From Halomarina oriensis (GTDB lineage Archaea > Halobacteriota > Halobacteria > Halobacteriales > Haloarculaceae): a DNA stretch of 64,000 bases. Below the pieces are notes generated by a model, which did not search any database, had not been told where the DNA came from, and saw nothing but the letters and a program-made list of their open reading frames with translations. Both the position numbers and the translations under genes were made by a program. This document shows positions 44,587 to 53,268 of this stretch, in pieces. Position 1 is the first letter of the stretch; each line of letters opens with the position of its first letter. The stretch spans positions 1 to 64,000 of the forward strand of contig NZ_WSZK01000007.1 of assembly GCF_009791395.1 (NCBI RefSeq), read 5' to 3'.

Positions 44587-46257
44587 TCAGCCGGACTCGC
44601 TCTCCGTCGTCCGGCGACCGTCAGAGACGCTGGCGTCCGGAGATGCCGTGTTGACGTACTCGTAGACCCTCACACCGGTGAACGACTGGGTCTCGGTGCG
44701 TGTGTGCCCCTCGCCGAGTACCGACCGGTAGCGTCGTTCTTGGCCCTCGGTGAGATGGGAGGCGACGAACCAGACCCTGCGATGCTCTCCGTCGAGGTGC
44801 TCGTCGATGGCCGCCCGAGTCGCATCCTCCGGGACCGGGACGACCACCAAGTCTCCGCGCGTCGCGTGGTAGTCGTAGGGCAGCGTTGCGCTGTCGGTCG
44901 AGACGATGACGAGGTCGCCTGGAGCTGCCTCCTCTTCGACGGTCGCCGTCGCCTCTCGCCACTGTTCTTTCTGGTCTGTGCCGTAGTGCGCCGGCAACGA
45001 TGCGACGGCTCCGACGAGGACGATGGCCACGGCAGCGTACCGCACGTGTCCCCGCTCGAGTCGCGTCAGTCCGCCGCCAGCGAGGAGTGCCACGGCCAGC
45101 GATGCCCCGATCGTATACCGGTGGACGAAGATGGGTGTCACGGTGTACGAGAGGACGAATGGGACCAGCACGGGGACGACCGCCCACGTGAGCAGCAGTC
45201 GGTTTCGGCGGTCACGAACGACCGCGATTCCGATATCGAGAAGCCGTCTCTCCTCCGAACGCTCACCCCCACGGGTACGGAACCGGTCCGTTCTAACGGC
45301 AGACCCGAAGAGACCGACCAGACAGCCGAGAACGATTACGGCGAATCCGCCGAGCGCGACGATCTCGGCGACGCCAACACCGTCTACGAGCGACCCCAGT
45401 GGCACCCAGTGTGCGAGATACGTCGTCGGGAGAGAGACGACACCGGGCGTCGGGATAGTGACCGCACTCGCAGCGTTGCCGGACTCGACTCCCGCGGTTT
45501 GGCCCGGACCCCCGAACACACGCAGCGCGAGCAGCGCTATCCAGGGTGTGGATAACACGGCCGTCACACCGACCGGCACGGTCCACCGCCGGAGGAAGTC
45601 GTACACGCCCGCTCTACCACCCTCGACGGAGAGAGACAGGAGGTAGAGTGCCTGTGCACCGACGACGAACAGTCCGTACGTATGTGTATGGACGAGTACG
45701 ACCGTCGAGAGAACGTACCCCACGGTGTCGACCCGTCCGCCACCGGTCTCGATCCGGAGCAAGAACAGGTACGACGCGAGCGCCGCCGCCGTGAGGAGTG
45801 CGTACATCCGTGCTTCCTGTCCGTAGAAGACGTGAAACGGCGAGACAGCGAGGAACGCGGCCGCCGCGAAGCCGGCCCGTCGGTCGAACAGTCGCCGCCC
45901 GACCAGGAAGACGAGGGCGACGGCGAGCACACCGAAGAGGGCCGACAGCGCCCGCATCGCAACCAGTCCGTCTCCGACGAGGGCCGTCCACTCGCTGAGT
46001 GCGAGGAAGTAGAGTGGCGGGTTCGGGTCGCGTTGGGGGAGCCAGACGAGCAGTTCGGTGGTAGTCAGCGTCGTCGCGTGGTGGTGTGCGAGGGCCTCGT
46101 CGAGCCAGATACTCTCCGCTCCGAGGCGGTACAGGCGAAGCGCAGCCGCGATACCGAGAGTTACGACGAGCGCGAGGCTGGAGTGGACCGACCGACGACT
46201 CCCGTCCGTGTGTTCAGCACGGAGGGAGGTGAGCTGTTCGGACAAGCGACCTGACAT
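44587..46257 (-). CDS. Integral membrane glycosyltransferase, GT39/ArnT-like
   Basis: This 556-aa polytopic membrane protein carries WLDEALAHHHA in the first extracytoplasmic loop. The Asp-Glu pair there matches the acidic catalytic motif of dolichyl-phosphate-sugar transferases (GT39/GT83, PMT/ArnT). DPNPPLYFLALSEW follows as in those families. Around ten hydrophobic segments are visible up to about residue 430. A soluble C-terminal domain comes after them (GDLVIVSTDSATLPYDYH, VPVPEDATRAAIDEHL). It probably transfers a sugar from a lipid carrier onto protein or lipid on the outer face of the membrane. It stands alone. Confidence 0.85.
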   Translation of the reverse strand: MSGRLSEQLTSLRAEHTDGSRRSVHSSLALVVTLGIAAALRLYRLGAESIWLDEALAHHHATTLTTTELLVWLPQRDPNPPLYFLALSEWTALVGDGLVAMRALSALFGVLAVALVFLVGRRLFDRRAGFAAAAFLAVSPFHVFYGQEARMYALLTAAALASYLFLLRIETGGGRVDTVGYVLSTVVLVHTHTYGLFVVGAQALYLLSLSVEGGRAGVYDFLRRWTVPVGVTAVLSTPWIALLALRVFGGPGQTAGVESGNAASAVTIPTPGVVSLPTTYLAHWVPLGSLVDGVGVAEIVALGGFAVIVLGCLVGLFGSAVRTDRFRTRGGERSEERRLLDIGIAVVRDRRNRLLLTWAVVPVLVPFVLSYTVTPIFVHRYTIGASLAVALLAGGGLTRLERGHVRYAAVAIVLVGAVASLPAHYGTDQKEQWREATATVEEEAAPGDLVIVSTDSATLPYDYHATRGDLVVVPVPEDATRAAIDEHLDGEHRRVWFVASHLTEGQERRYRSVLGEGHTRTETQSFTGVRVYEYVNTASPDASVSDGRRTTESESG

Positions 46258-46478
46258 AGTCCTCTGAGTTAGAGAGTGTCAGTTGCCGACGACATTAAGT
46301 CTGTCCCCGAGTTCTGCATCCGGTACCCACTGCCCGTCGGTGGCGGTAGACGGGAGTACGAGAACGTGGCGTGGAGGAACGACACCTGAACGAACGGGCG
46401 ACCCCATGTCGTCGTGAGTGTGCGTTCGAGTGCCTCGCACCTGACTTCGACGGACCCACCGTTCGACCGCTGGGCGGG

Positions 46479-46838
46479 TCAGTGCCCGACGATCGGTTCC
46501 TTCAGAGCGACCACCTCGGACATGATCGCTTCGACGTTCTCTTCGTTCACCCCGGCGTCGACCAGTGCTTCTTCGAGGTATCGACAGACGGCATCGAAGT
46601 CGTCCTCGCCGATATCGAGGTGACTGTGGGCTTCACGCATGTTCGCACCCGAATAATCGACCGGGCCCCCTGCAACTGCACTCACGAACTGGACCTGATG
46701 GGCACGAAGTTCGGCCATGTCCATCCCCTCGAAGTATCCGACGAGGTCGTCGTCGGCCAGTACTCGGTCGTAGAAGTCGTCGACGACGTGTTCGACCGCT
46801 TCTCGACCGCCGATCTGACGATAGATGGTCTCGGACAT
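46479..46838 (-). CDS. Group I truncated hemoglobin
   Basis: This 119-aa protein matches the TrHb1 family: ETIYRQIGGREAVEHVVDDFY at the N-terminus, HQVQFVSAVAGGP for the E-helix region, and MREAHSHLDI with the proximal His. It would bind heme and O2 or NO in the cytoplasm and may detoxify NO or store oxygen. TTTTAAG near 46895-46901 would give a leader of about 30 bases. An HTH regulator with Cys residues lies 102 bases upstream on the same strand and may be linked. Confidence 0.93.
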   Translation of the reverse strand: MSETIYRQIGGREAVEHVVDDFYDRVLADDDLVGYFEGMDMAELRAHQVQFVSAVAGGPVDYSGANMREAHSHLDIGEDDFDAVCRYLEEALVDAGVNEENVEAIMSEVVALKEPIVGH

Positions 46839-46940
46839 CGACTATCTGAGACTCCGGTCTCTCACCCGAAAGCACCTCCTGCTACCGTCGTCGGGGTTTT
46901 AAGTGGGACACGTCGTATCGCCACCGCGTCCCGCGTCAGT

Positions 46941-47570
46941 TCACGCCGAAAGGATCTGGTCCAGCAGTTTGCGCTGAGCACGAGCTAGGTGTTCGGTGAA
47001 CGTCGCGCCAGTGATGTCGAGTTCGTCCGCGACGTCGTTCCTGCTCGAACGCCTGGGCGTCTCGAAGTACCCCATCTCGTGGGCGGTCTCGAGCGTCTCG
47101 TACTGGCGGTCGGTGAAGCTGTCCCGGTCGACGAACAGCAGCCTCTCTTCCCCATCCGGTGCGGAGCGAGTGAGCCGACGGATTCGTACCGACTCGGCGC
47201 GCGCTCTGACGTCGGTGACGACGTCGCGGACCGTCGGAACACCTGCCGCGATGAACGAGAGGTGAAGCGCGCCCGATTCCGCACGAAGGTCCCGAACGGG
47301 ACAGCCGTGATTGGGTATCCGTCCGCACGGACAGTCGGCAGTGTCGTTGGTGAACCGGTGTACCTCCCGAGAGCCGTCGGCGAACACGACATCGGTACCG
47401 GGTGACTCGAGTTCGTTCTGAGCGGTACGGTCGACGGTCAGTTCACCGATGACACCACCGTCGCCACCTGCCGTACGGATCGATTCGACCTCACAGTCCT
47501 CGCTGATGGAGGTGACTGGACACACGTCGGTACCTTCGACGACCATCTCTACGTGAATCCCCGTGGCCAT
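46941..47570 (-). CDS. HTH-10 (bacterio-opsin activator type) transcriptional regulator with Cys motifs
   Basis: This 209-aa protein ends in the haloarchaeal HTH-10 domain: FTDRQYETLETAHEMGYFE, then DVADELDITGATFTEHLA. The N-terminal two thirds is a sensor-like domain with Cys in CPVTSISEDCEV and DCPCGRIPNHGCPV. The latter could bind a metal or respond to redox state. A GTG one codon before the ATG at 47570 is possible. ACTTACAC about 22-27 bases upstream is the likely promoter element. The hemoglobin gene follows downstream. Confidence 0.9.
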   Translation of the reverse strand: MATGIHVEMVVEGTDVCPVTSISEDCEVESIRTAGGDGGVIGELTVDRTAQNELESPGTDVVFADGSREVHRFTNDTADCPCGRIPNHGCPVRDLRAESGALHLSFIAAGVPTVRDVVTDVRARAESVRIRRLTRSAPDGEERLLFVDRDSFTDRQYETLETAHEMGYFETPRRSSRNDVADELDITGATFTEHLARAQRKLLDQILSA

Positions 47571-47747
47571 CACTGGCGGTTCGAGTCGACCGTGTAAGTC
47601 CTGACCGATACGCGGAGGGACACTACGACCTGTCGATATTGTGCCAACGAATGCTCACGGGACGGGGTGGCTTTCCCTCGGGTCGATTCGTGCTGACTCG
47701 GCTGTTCGACGTGTGGCGCGTGTAACAGGAGCTTCGGTTCCTCTGCG

Positions 47748-48359
47748 TCAGTATCGACTCCAGAGTCTCACCCACCGCCGAAGAAGCTCCTGAAGTTCTC
47801 GTGACGATGGTGTTCCGCCGTACACCGAAACGGTATCAGTTCCGGAGGAGCCATGTTCGCCGGAGGCATCACGCTCCCAGTAGAGCCAGATGGTGTCATC
47901 CCCCCGCCCGAGCCCCATCTGTTCGACGGGGAACGTCAGCGTGAGTACCTCCGTCGTGCGCTCGTGGTCCCCGTGGCCGGTGGTCGTCTCCGTCACCTCG
48001 CCGTCGTCGGTTGGACGAGCACCCGCTCCATCGTCGAGCGTGCTTCGAGAGCCAAGACGATAGCGCACATCCCGCTCGGTGGGGTCGAACGTCTCCCGCT
48101 TGCCATCCGAGTTCAGAAACTCCGAAGGGTGCACGACGACCGACACACGGTCGTGCTCGTCGAGATCGACGAAGTTCTCCTCGTTTCGCGGCTGGACATG
48201 GATGTCCAGTTCCACCGGAAAATGTGCCGCTGCGACACCACCGAACACAGGGACGGCAGCGATCCCCGCGCCGATTCCAGCGGTGCGTCTGAGGAATCGA
48301 CGGCGGTCGACTCCGTAGGAGCCGGACTGTTCTGAACTGGGTGACACATCGTCGGACAT
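47748..48359 (-). CDS. Tat-exported hypothetical protein
   Basis: This 203-aa protein has a Tat signal (DRRRFLRRTAG, about residue 18-28) and a hydrophobic stretch ending in VAAAHF, a likely signal peptidase site without a lipobox Cys. The mature part is acidic (FVDLDEHDRVSVVVHPSEF, FDPTERDVRYRLGS, DDTIWLYWERDASGEHG). It looks like a recurring haloarchaeal family of unknown role. The ATG at 48359 was preferred over one ten codons upstream because the Tat motif then falls at the usual distance. It stands alone. Confidence 0.8.
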   Translation of the reverse strand: MSDDVSPSSEQSGSYGVDRRRFLRRTAGIGAGIAAVPVFGGVAAAHFPVELDIHVQPRNEENFVDLDEHDRVSVVVHPSEFLNSDGKRETFDPTERDVRYRLGSRSTLDDGAGARPTDDGEVTETTTGHGDHERTTEVLTLTFPVEQMGLGRGDDTIWLYWERDASGEHGSSGTDTVSVYGGTPSSRELQELLRRWVRLWSRY

Positions 48360-48758
48360 GATACGACTGCCGATACAGAGAGTACTCAATTACGGATTCT
48401 GGTGCGTTCGACGAACGTACTAACCGCGTAGATGAACTGTCCAACGAAACGCTCGGACACCGGAACGCACGTGTGCCGCTGCGACGACGGAGACACGCTC
48501 TCTGTCCACCGATACTGGTAAGCAGTGGGCGGGGGTGGCTGCAGGCTGATTCGCGGTGACTCGGCTGATAGACGCGTTCCGCGCCTGTATCAGTTGAGTT
48601 ACTGTAGATGAGTATGGCAATCAACGAGGGGTTCTGACGACCTCGAACAGGTCGCAGCGAGCGAGAGGTCCTCTCGTCGTTCACGTCCTCCGATAGCGTG
48701 GGGACTCCATCGCTGGAGGAGAGAGTTTGAGACATCCGTGCCGAAGATAGTCTCCAGC

Positions 48759-48818
48759 TATACCAACTGCTATAGCTCGAGAGTTATACTGTACAGTTAA
48801 GTTCGATAGTTATACCAA
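48759..48818. repeat. AT-rich island with repeated TATACCAA and GTTATAC words
   Basis: TATACCAA occurs at 48759-48766 and again at 48811-48818. GTTATAC occurs at 48783-48789 and 48809-48815. Between them lie CTATAG and GTACAGTTAAG. The density of TATA-like and repeated words in otherwise GC-rich DNA suggests a promoter or operator cluster. No gene starts within leaderless distance on either strand. Confidence 0.4.
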
Positions 48819-48913
48819 GTAGTTGGAAGCGATAGCGTCCGCTCACACAGTCCGTTCCCTCCTTGAGGATACGACTCGGTCCCACCGGCGCGGCGGGAAC
48901 GCTACGCCCCGCT

Positions 48914-49192
48914 TCACTGCTCGACCACCATCGCCCCAACCACATCTGGATCGAGCGTCGCCTGCACCTCCGTCGCTACTGTCGTCCGTAGTTCAACTCC
49001 CCCTTTGACGGTGAGGGACCCGGTTCTCCTGTAGCGACGTCTCGGGGCGACCTGAGAGGTGGACGCGACTTCGACACGCCTACCGACCTCCTGAACAACA
49101 CGCCGACCATCGGCGAACCGACGGGTATCGGTATCGACGACGAACAGGCCGCCGAGTGAAAAACGGCTCCGCTCGTGAAGCCGACCACTCAT
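48914..49192 (-). CDS. Possible small protein (92 aa), unrecognised
   Basis: The frame from an ATG at 49192 to a TGA encodes about 92 residues with a plausible amino-acid mix (FSLGGLFVVDTDTRRFADG, VELRTTVATEVQATLDPD). It lacks an obvious promoter and is less acidic than neighbours. It may be a remnant of a longer gene. No family is recognised. Confidence 0.25.
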   Translation of the reverse strand: MSGRLHERSRFSLGGLFVVDTDTRRFADGRRVVQEVGRRVEVASTSQVAPRRRYRRTGSLTVKGGVELRTTVATEVQATLDPDVVGAMVVEQ

Positions 49193-50126
49193 CGGGAAGA
49201 CGTCACTCGTCGCTCCTGCCCGCTCACGTCCCACCCCTGAGTCCAGTGGACGGTGGATGCACCCTGCGACATGGACCGTGGGCGGGCCTCACAGGTAGAC
49301 CGGAACCGCAGGACAGTAGCTTCACCTCCTGTCGGTGCAGTACGTGTGATGCATCGCTCATGTTCGGGAGACCCGAAGTGTGAGTCTCTCACCGAGGCTG
49401 AAGGACCGGCCGGACTCGCGGCTCCTGATTCCTACCGCACGTTAGCGACGAGGGGTTCGTTATTCACCATCTCGATGAATCCGTGCCACTCATCCAATTG
49501 TGGGATAGATGACAAATAAATGCCGTGATTGAGGCACGTGTTTACCGTCCTGTGTTGAGGTATCATATCTGCCCGTCGTGAAGCGATGGGCGTCACACGC
49601 GATGTAGAGGCTGTCGGACCCCACTGGTCGCATGCGGCTTCTCCCGGGACTCCCCGGGAACTCGCTTCCACTTCCGTCTGGTTCCAGTGCCAATACGCGG
49701 GAGGCTGTCTATCGGCCACGAGGTGAAGTCCATGTTATCAACAGGGTGGGCGACCAAGGCTTTCCGACTGGCTCGTCAACTGCGAACTCCGAGACTAGGA
49801 ATTCCCCTGTGTCTCCGTCTCTCTGATACGGGGATGGTGGACACTAGTCGTCGTGTCCCCGTGACATGGTCCATACGCGTGGCCGTCGTGCGGAATACAC
49901 CACACAGTATTACCCGCCGTTTGATGAACAGAGAGCGTGAGTGTATTTGTTGATAGCATTGAACACACCTCTTCGACGGCGGGTGAGTTCGTAGTCGTCT
50001 TTGATAGATTCCGTAGCCAGACGGGGAGGTGCCAGAGTCAGTCAATAGGAGGGGGCTTCTTGTGTTCGCGTGTGACGGCTGTACGGGTATCTTTTGCCAC
50101 GACAATCGTGGTACTACACACGGACG

Positions 50127-50376
50127 ATGACGCAAAGCGACGACGCGACTACCCAGACGAGGAGACCGTTCCGATTAGCGTCGCTATCACAGAGGCAGTC
50201 CGCGCTCACGAAACCCAGCGGTCACTACGGAACAGTTCAGTCTGTTCGATCATATCGACCCCGACGCCCTGAATCGCCTGGTCGACGACTCCGTCGGCGT
50301 CGACTTCTCGATGGAGTTCCATCTCCCCGAGACACTCGCGACACAACGCTACCAGCTTAGTCCACCGAGAAGTTGA
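50127..50376 (+). pseudogene. HalOD1-domain protein gene broken by two frameshifts
   Basis: Three consecutive frames together spell one HalOD1 (haloarchaeal output domain 1) protein of about 83 residues. The first frame gives MTQSDDATTQ from the ATG at 50127. The second gives DEETVPISVAITEAVRAHE, the conserved N-terminal helix of the domain. The third gives QFSLFDHIDPDALNRLVDD followed by GVDFSMEFHL and a stop at 50374-50376. Shifts fall near 50150-50165 and near 50213-50222. HalOD1 proteins are usually single-domain or attached to signalling proteins. The gene ends 23 bases before the VapC gene. Confidence 0.7.
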
Positions 50377-50398
50377 GGGCACGTCCGGTGAACAGCGG

Positions 50399-50773
50399 TC
50401 ACTCGTCTTGGACCGCTTTCAGGTCGAGTCGTGGAGCAAACGACTTGTACGTCTCGTCACTGGAGACGATTGTGTCACCACCGGATTCGACGAGATGGAG
50501 CGCGTCGAAGGGTGTGAACCCGTGGTCTTCGACGTAGGTCGCAGCTGTGACGACCGTATCCACGTCACCACGCACGTCGAGCAGGGCAGCCGCATTCGTT
50601 ATGACTCGCTCCGTATCTCGCCCTTCACGGTACGCGACCATGAGAAGTTCGACGAGTGTGAACTGGGACGTCCACAGTTCGTCCTGATAGTCGTGGTAGA
50701 CGGCCGCTGCGGCCTCACCGAGCCAGTCTTCGTCCTTGATGAGTGCCAGAAGGAAGTCCGTTTCCGCGTACAT
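50399..50773 (-). CDS. vapC: PIN-domain toxin, VapC-like
   Basis: This 124-aa protein has the PIN-domain acidic residues: Asp6 in AETDFLLAL, Glu42 in LVELLMVAYREG, Asp90 in TPFDALHL and Asp106 in SSDETYKSF. The family are Mg-dependent RNases that cut tRNA or rRNA when freed from the antitoxin. Its ATG directly follows the last base of the upstream antitoxin stop, with no gap, so the two are coupled. The pair lies in a gene-poor stretch near broken genes. Confidence 0.92.
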   Translation of the reverse strand: MYAETDFLLALIKDEDWLGEAAAAVYHDYQDELWTSQFTLVELLMVAYREGRDTERVITNAAALLDVRGDVDTVVTAATYVEDHGFTPFDALHLVESGGDTIVSSDETYKSFAPRLDLKAVQDE

Positions 50774-51004
50774 TCAGCGTCCGGCCTCGTCCAGCGCGGC
50801 CTTGCGTCCTTCCTGACGGAGTTCTTCCGCCGTCTTCTCGACGTCTGCGAACTCGGAACGGAGGGCATCGAGCGGATCGTCCTCGACTGGAACCAACTTG
50901 ATGCCGTCGTGAAGTTGGACGATACGGTAGTGTTCGCCGTATCGCTCTCGAACCTCTTTCGGAAGCGTGAGACGTCCACGACCGTCCAGCGTTGCTTCGG
51001 ACAT
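50774..51004 (-). CDS. vapB: AbrB/SpoVT-type antitoxin, VapB-like
   Basis: This 76-aa protein starts at the ATG at 51004. It has EATLDGRGRLTLPKEVRERYG, the swapped-hairpin AbrB/MazE DNA-binding fold. An acidic helical tail (DDPLDALRSEFADVEKTAEEL) would bind the toxin. Antitoxins of this type repress their own promoter. It is the first gene of the two-gene operon with the PIN toxin. Confidence 0.9.
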   Translation of the reverse strand: MSEATLDGRGRLTLPKEVRERYGEHYRIVQLHDGIKLVPVEDDPLDALRSEFADVEKTAEELRQEGRKAALDEAGR

Positions 51005-51228
51005 GTTCTCAACTACAGTGGGTCGATACAAGAGCCTTACCCATTTCGTACCTCCTTACCCACCATATGGAATCTCGTCGTTTCTGCATGTGTCCTCTAA
51101 GTCGGTCACGCCGGTGGACAATATGAACACGGTCTGGCAGGGACGACAGTGTTTCACTCGCGGCACGAGTGTATCGAACAGTTCTGCTCGCCGGAAGATT
51201 CAAACTGTAAGCCAAACTACAGCAGACC

Positions 51229-51429
51229 ATGGCCTCCAATGTGGTTGATGCAGACGATTTCTCATCCGTCCGGGTCCTGACGCCGGTGAATATCGGACTT
51301 GTTCTGCTTGGTATCGCGTACGCTGTGTTGACGCTCGCTGACGTCATCGATTATCCGTGGCTCTCGGTCGTGTTCATTCTCGTGGGCGGTGGGGTAGTCT
51401 CATATAGAGCATACCGACGGGATTCGTGA
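51229..51429 (+). CDS. Small two-span membrane protein (66 aa), hypothetical
   Basis: The 66-aa product has an acidic N-terminus (DADDFSSVRVL) and two hydrophobic helices (NIGLVLLGIAYAVLTLADV and WLSVVFILVGGGVVSY). A basic tail (RAYRRDS) closes it. CAAACTGTAAG about 25 bases upstream may be the promoter. Such two-helix proteins are common in haloarchaea and have no assigned role. It is divergent from the VapBC pair. Confidence 0.7.
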   Translation: MASNVVDADDFSSVRVLTPVNIGLVLLGIAYAVLTLADVIDYPWLSVVFILVGGGVVSYRAYRRDS

Positions 51430-51882
51430 GCGACCCACGCTCTCTATCTAACTAAACCGGTAAGGTATGCAGCGTCACTCCTCGGCTTCCTCACGCCGGA
51501 TACGGCAGTAGTCGTTTCTGAGGCCCTCGAACGGCGTCTCGTGCCTCGCTTGCACGCAGAGTTCGGTGTGGCCGTCCTGCTGGTCGACGCGCTCCATCTT
51601 GATGGCGAGCCCCCCGTCCGGTGGCTCGTACAACCGAACCCGCACTCGGTGGTCCTCGGCGCTGTCGACCAGCACGTCTTCGAGGACTGTCCACTCCTCG
51701 GGGGACACGATGGCGTCGTGGCCGACCCGGCCTTCGTAGGTGTACTGCATCGCCGCCTTGTCGATGGCGACGAGTCGGTCTAAATCTTCTTCGGTGACGT
51801 GCAACCGGACGCACTCGGACTCGTCTTCCTCCGTGTCCTTGCGCCAGAGTTCGAGGTGCAGGTCGCCGTTGCGCTCGCGTTT

Positions 51883-51893
51883 GAGAGAGAGAG
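51883..51893. repeat. Short dinucleotide tract (GA)5G at the frameshift point
   Basis: The plus strand reads GAGAGAGAGAG within the coding region of the CoiA-like gene. One fewer GA unit would restore a continuous 374-aa frame. Confidence 0.85.
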
Positions 51894-52397
51894 CCAGCTG
51901 TGGATGCGCGTGTCCTTCTGGCACCGTTTGGTGCCTCCACGAGCCGAGGCGTTCGTCACGGTCTCCCACTCGCAGGGCAGTTCGACGGTCTCTATCTGGT
52001 CCCACAACCAGTCCTTGTAGAGCGTCACGAGGACGTCAGTAGGGAACAGCACCTCGACCTCGACCGACTCGGGCGGCTCGCGGAGTTCGTCGACGAACGC
52101 CGGTGTTCCACTCCAGGCGGTGACCGGCGGGACCGCGGTCGGCCAGACGGTGCGAATCCGGTCCTCGTCGATGACGAGAGAAATACCGTCGAAATCGTCG
52201 GGAGCGACCCACAACACGCTGTACTCGGCGGCGGTGAAATCGCGGGGGACGCGCTCGATGTTCTTTCCGTGGTTCCGGTACTGGACCTCGACGACCAGCC
52301 CTCGTCCCGACTCAGAGTGCGGGTCGTCGAACGCCACGCAGACGTCGGCCCGGCGTATCCGGTCGGTGTTCGCGGCGGCTGCGGTTCGCTCGGTGGT

Positions 52398-52511
52398 GGT
52401 GCTGGCGGTGAGCGTGGTTTGCTCGGTGATTCCGGTTGGTTCGGTGCGTTCGGTGTCTTCGGTGTGTACGGTTCGTGCGGTGTGTGCGGTTGCTTCGGTG
52501 TCGGGGGTGGG
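52398..52511 (-). repeat. Nine-base periodic repeat coding for (xxT)13
   Basis: In the CoiA-like gene, Thr occupies every third position from residue 32 to 68 (for example EAT, AHT, ART, VHT, EDT, ERT, EPT, GIT). The DNA is a degenerate 9-base periodicity rich in GGT on the plus strand. It probably forms a flexible linker between the N-terminus and the nuclease-like domain. Confidence 0.8.
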
Positions 52512-52671
52512 TCGGAACCGTTGAACGGGGATGTCTTCTCGACCGTCACGGTCGCGGCGGGGAACCGACGAGCTCGCAACGTGGCTCGAAACCGGGGACA
52601 TCCACGAGAGGCGACTCGGGCCGTGAGCCCGGAAAGCTTCAAAATGCTCGGGAGAAAAACACTCTGATAGC

Positions 52672-52770
52672 ATGAGCCGCTCCACCGACCTCGACCTCGA
52701 CGCCCATCGTGAGGAGATACTGGCGCTCATCGAGGCCGACCACGAGTTGCTCGATGTCCTCGACGAGTGA
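52672..52770 (+). CDS. Possible very small acidic protein (32 aa)
   Basis: The frame from the ATG at 52672 to a TGA encodes 32 residues with a haloarchaeal acidic composition (DLDLDAHREEILALIEADHE). The codons end mostly in G or C. GGAGAAAAACAC about 25 bases upstream could be a promoter. It is divergent from the CoiA-like gene. It may be an independent small protein or the 5' remnant of a longer gene; no family is recognised. Confidence 0.4.
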   Translation: MSRSTDLDLDAHREEILALIEADHELLDVLDE

Positions 52771-53268
52771 TAGAAATCGCACAGGAGCACCCGGACCGCT
52801 GAGCAGGCGACTCTCTCGGTGTGAACGCTGTTCATCTACCTCGAACGCATGCAATACTCTTTACTCGCAACAATCGTGCTCGCGGTCTCAAAATGCAATG
52901 TCTGGACTTCTACCGGGAATACGAACACGAACTGCAGCTCAGCAACCAATCCAGACAACCTTCTGAACTTGTGCCGAAAAAGAAACGCGAATTTCAAATC
53001 GATAATGTCGATTCGGGTGTCTCGGCTCTGCACACAGAGCTTCGAGATGACGATAGACGAACGGGTAGAAGCAGCTGTGCGAGCCTTACCTGCTTCGATG
53101 GCCGAAGTCGAGTCCTGGTTTGTATCGCCCGATCCGATACGCCGTAGTGGGCCAACGTGTGTAAGTACTACTGATAGTACGTGTCCGGAAGTCACCGTTC
53201 GTCGGCGACCGACTATCGAACAGTCCAGCCGCGCTCGGTGCGAACTCGTAAAAATGGTCGTGGGGGTC
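52771..53268. other. 498-bp stretch without a convincing gene, AT-richer
   Basis: Base composition is clearly more AT-rich than the flanks around 52840-53050. Two short plus-strand frames have plausible mixes: one from 52893 (FYREYEHELQLSNQ, PKKKREFQIDNV) and one from 53047 (MTIDERVEAAVRALPASMA). Neither continues into a known domain. They may be pieces of one decayed gene. Confidence 0.4.

Larger units (their letters stand above)
48360..50126. other. 1.77-kb gene-poor stretch, probably degenerate
   Basis: No full-length protein family is recognised here. Composition varies, with AT-rich islands near 48756-48830 and 49450-49570. A perfect 7-bp inverted repeat with a 4-base loop (TCCCGGG, arms 49642-49648 and 49653-49659) is visible. 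A possible 92-codon frame on the minus strand (48914-49192) is listed separately. The stretch precedes a frameshifted HalOD1 gene and a toxin-antitoxin pair. It is plausibly the remains of transferred DNA, but no IS end or transposase block could be confirmed. Confidence 0.45.
51475..52601 (-). pseudogene. CoiA-like nuclease-domain protein with a frameshift at a (GA)n tract
   Basis: Two overlapping frames join into one protein of about 374 aa if a single CT dinucleotide is removed on the coding strand. The first frame runs from the ATG at 52601. It has a Thr repeat (residues 31-68), then RRADVCVAFDD and VVEVQYRNHGKN, a PD-(D/E)xK-like D-ExQ site (Asp86, Glu105, Gln107) as in competence CoiA-like proteins. 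It continues to LYKDWLWDQIETVELP and KDTRIHSWLSL. The second frame resumes with LKRERNGDLHLELWRKDTEE and ends at 51475. Total length 1127 bases minus two is divisible by three. It may be a true pseudogene, a phase-variable gene or a sequencing slip. Confidence 0.7.

Noticed and set aside
49432-49719. A 95-codon minus-strand frame considered as a transposase remnant
   Set aside because: No DDE, HUH or TnpB zinc-finger motif could be seen and no IS ends could be paired.
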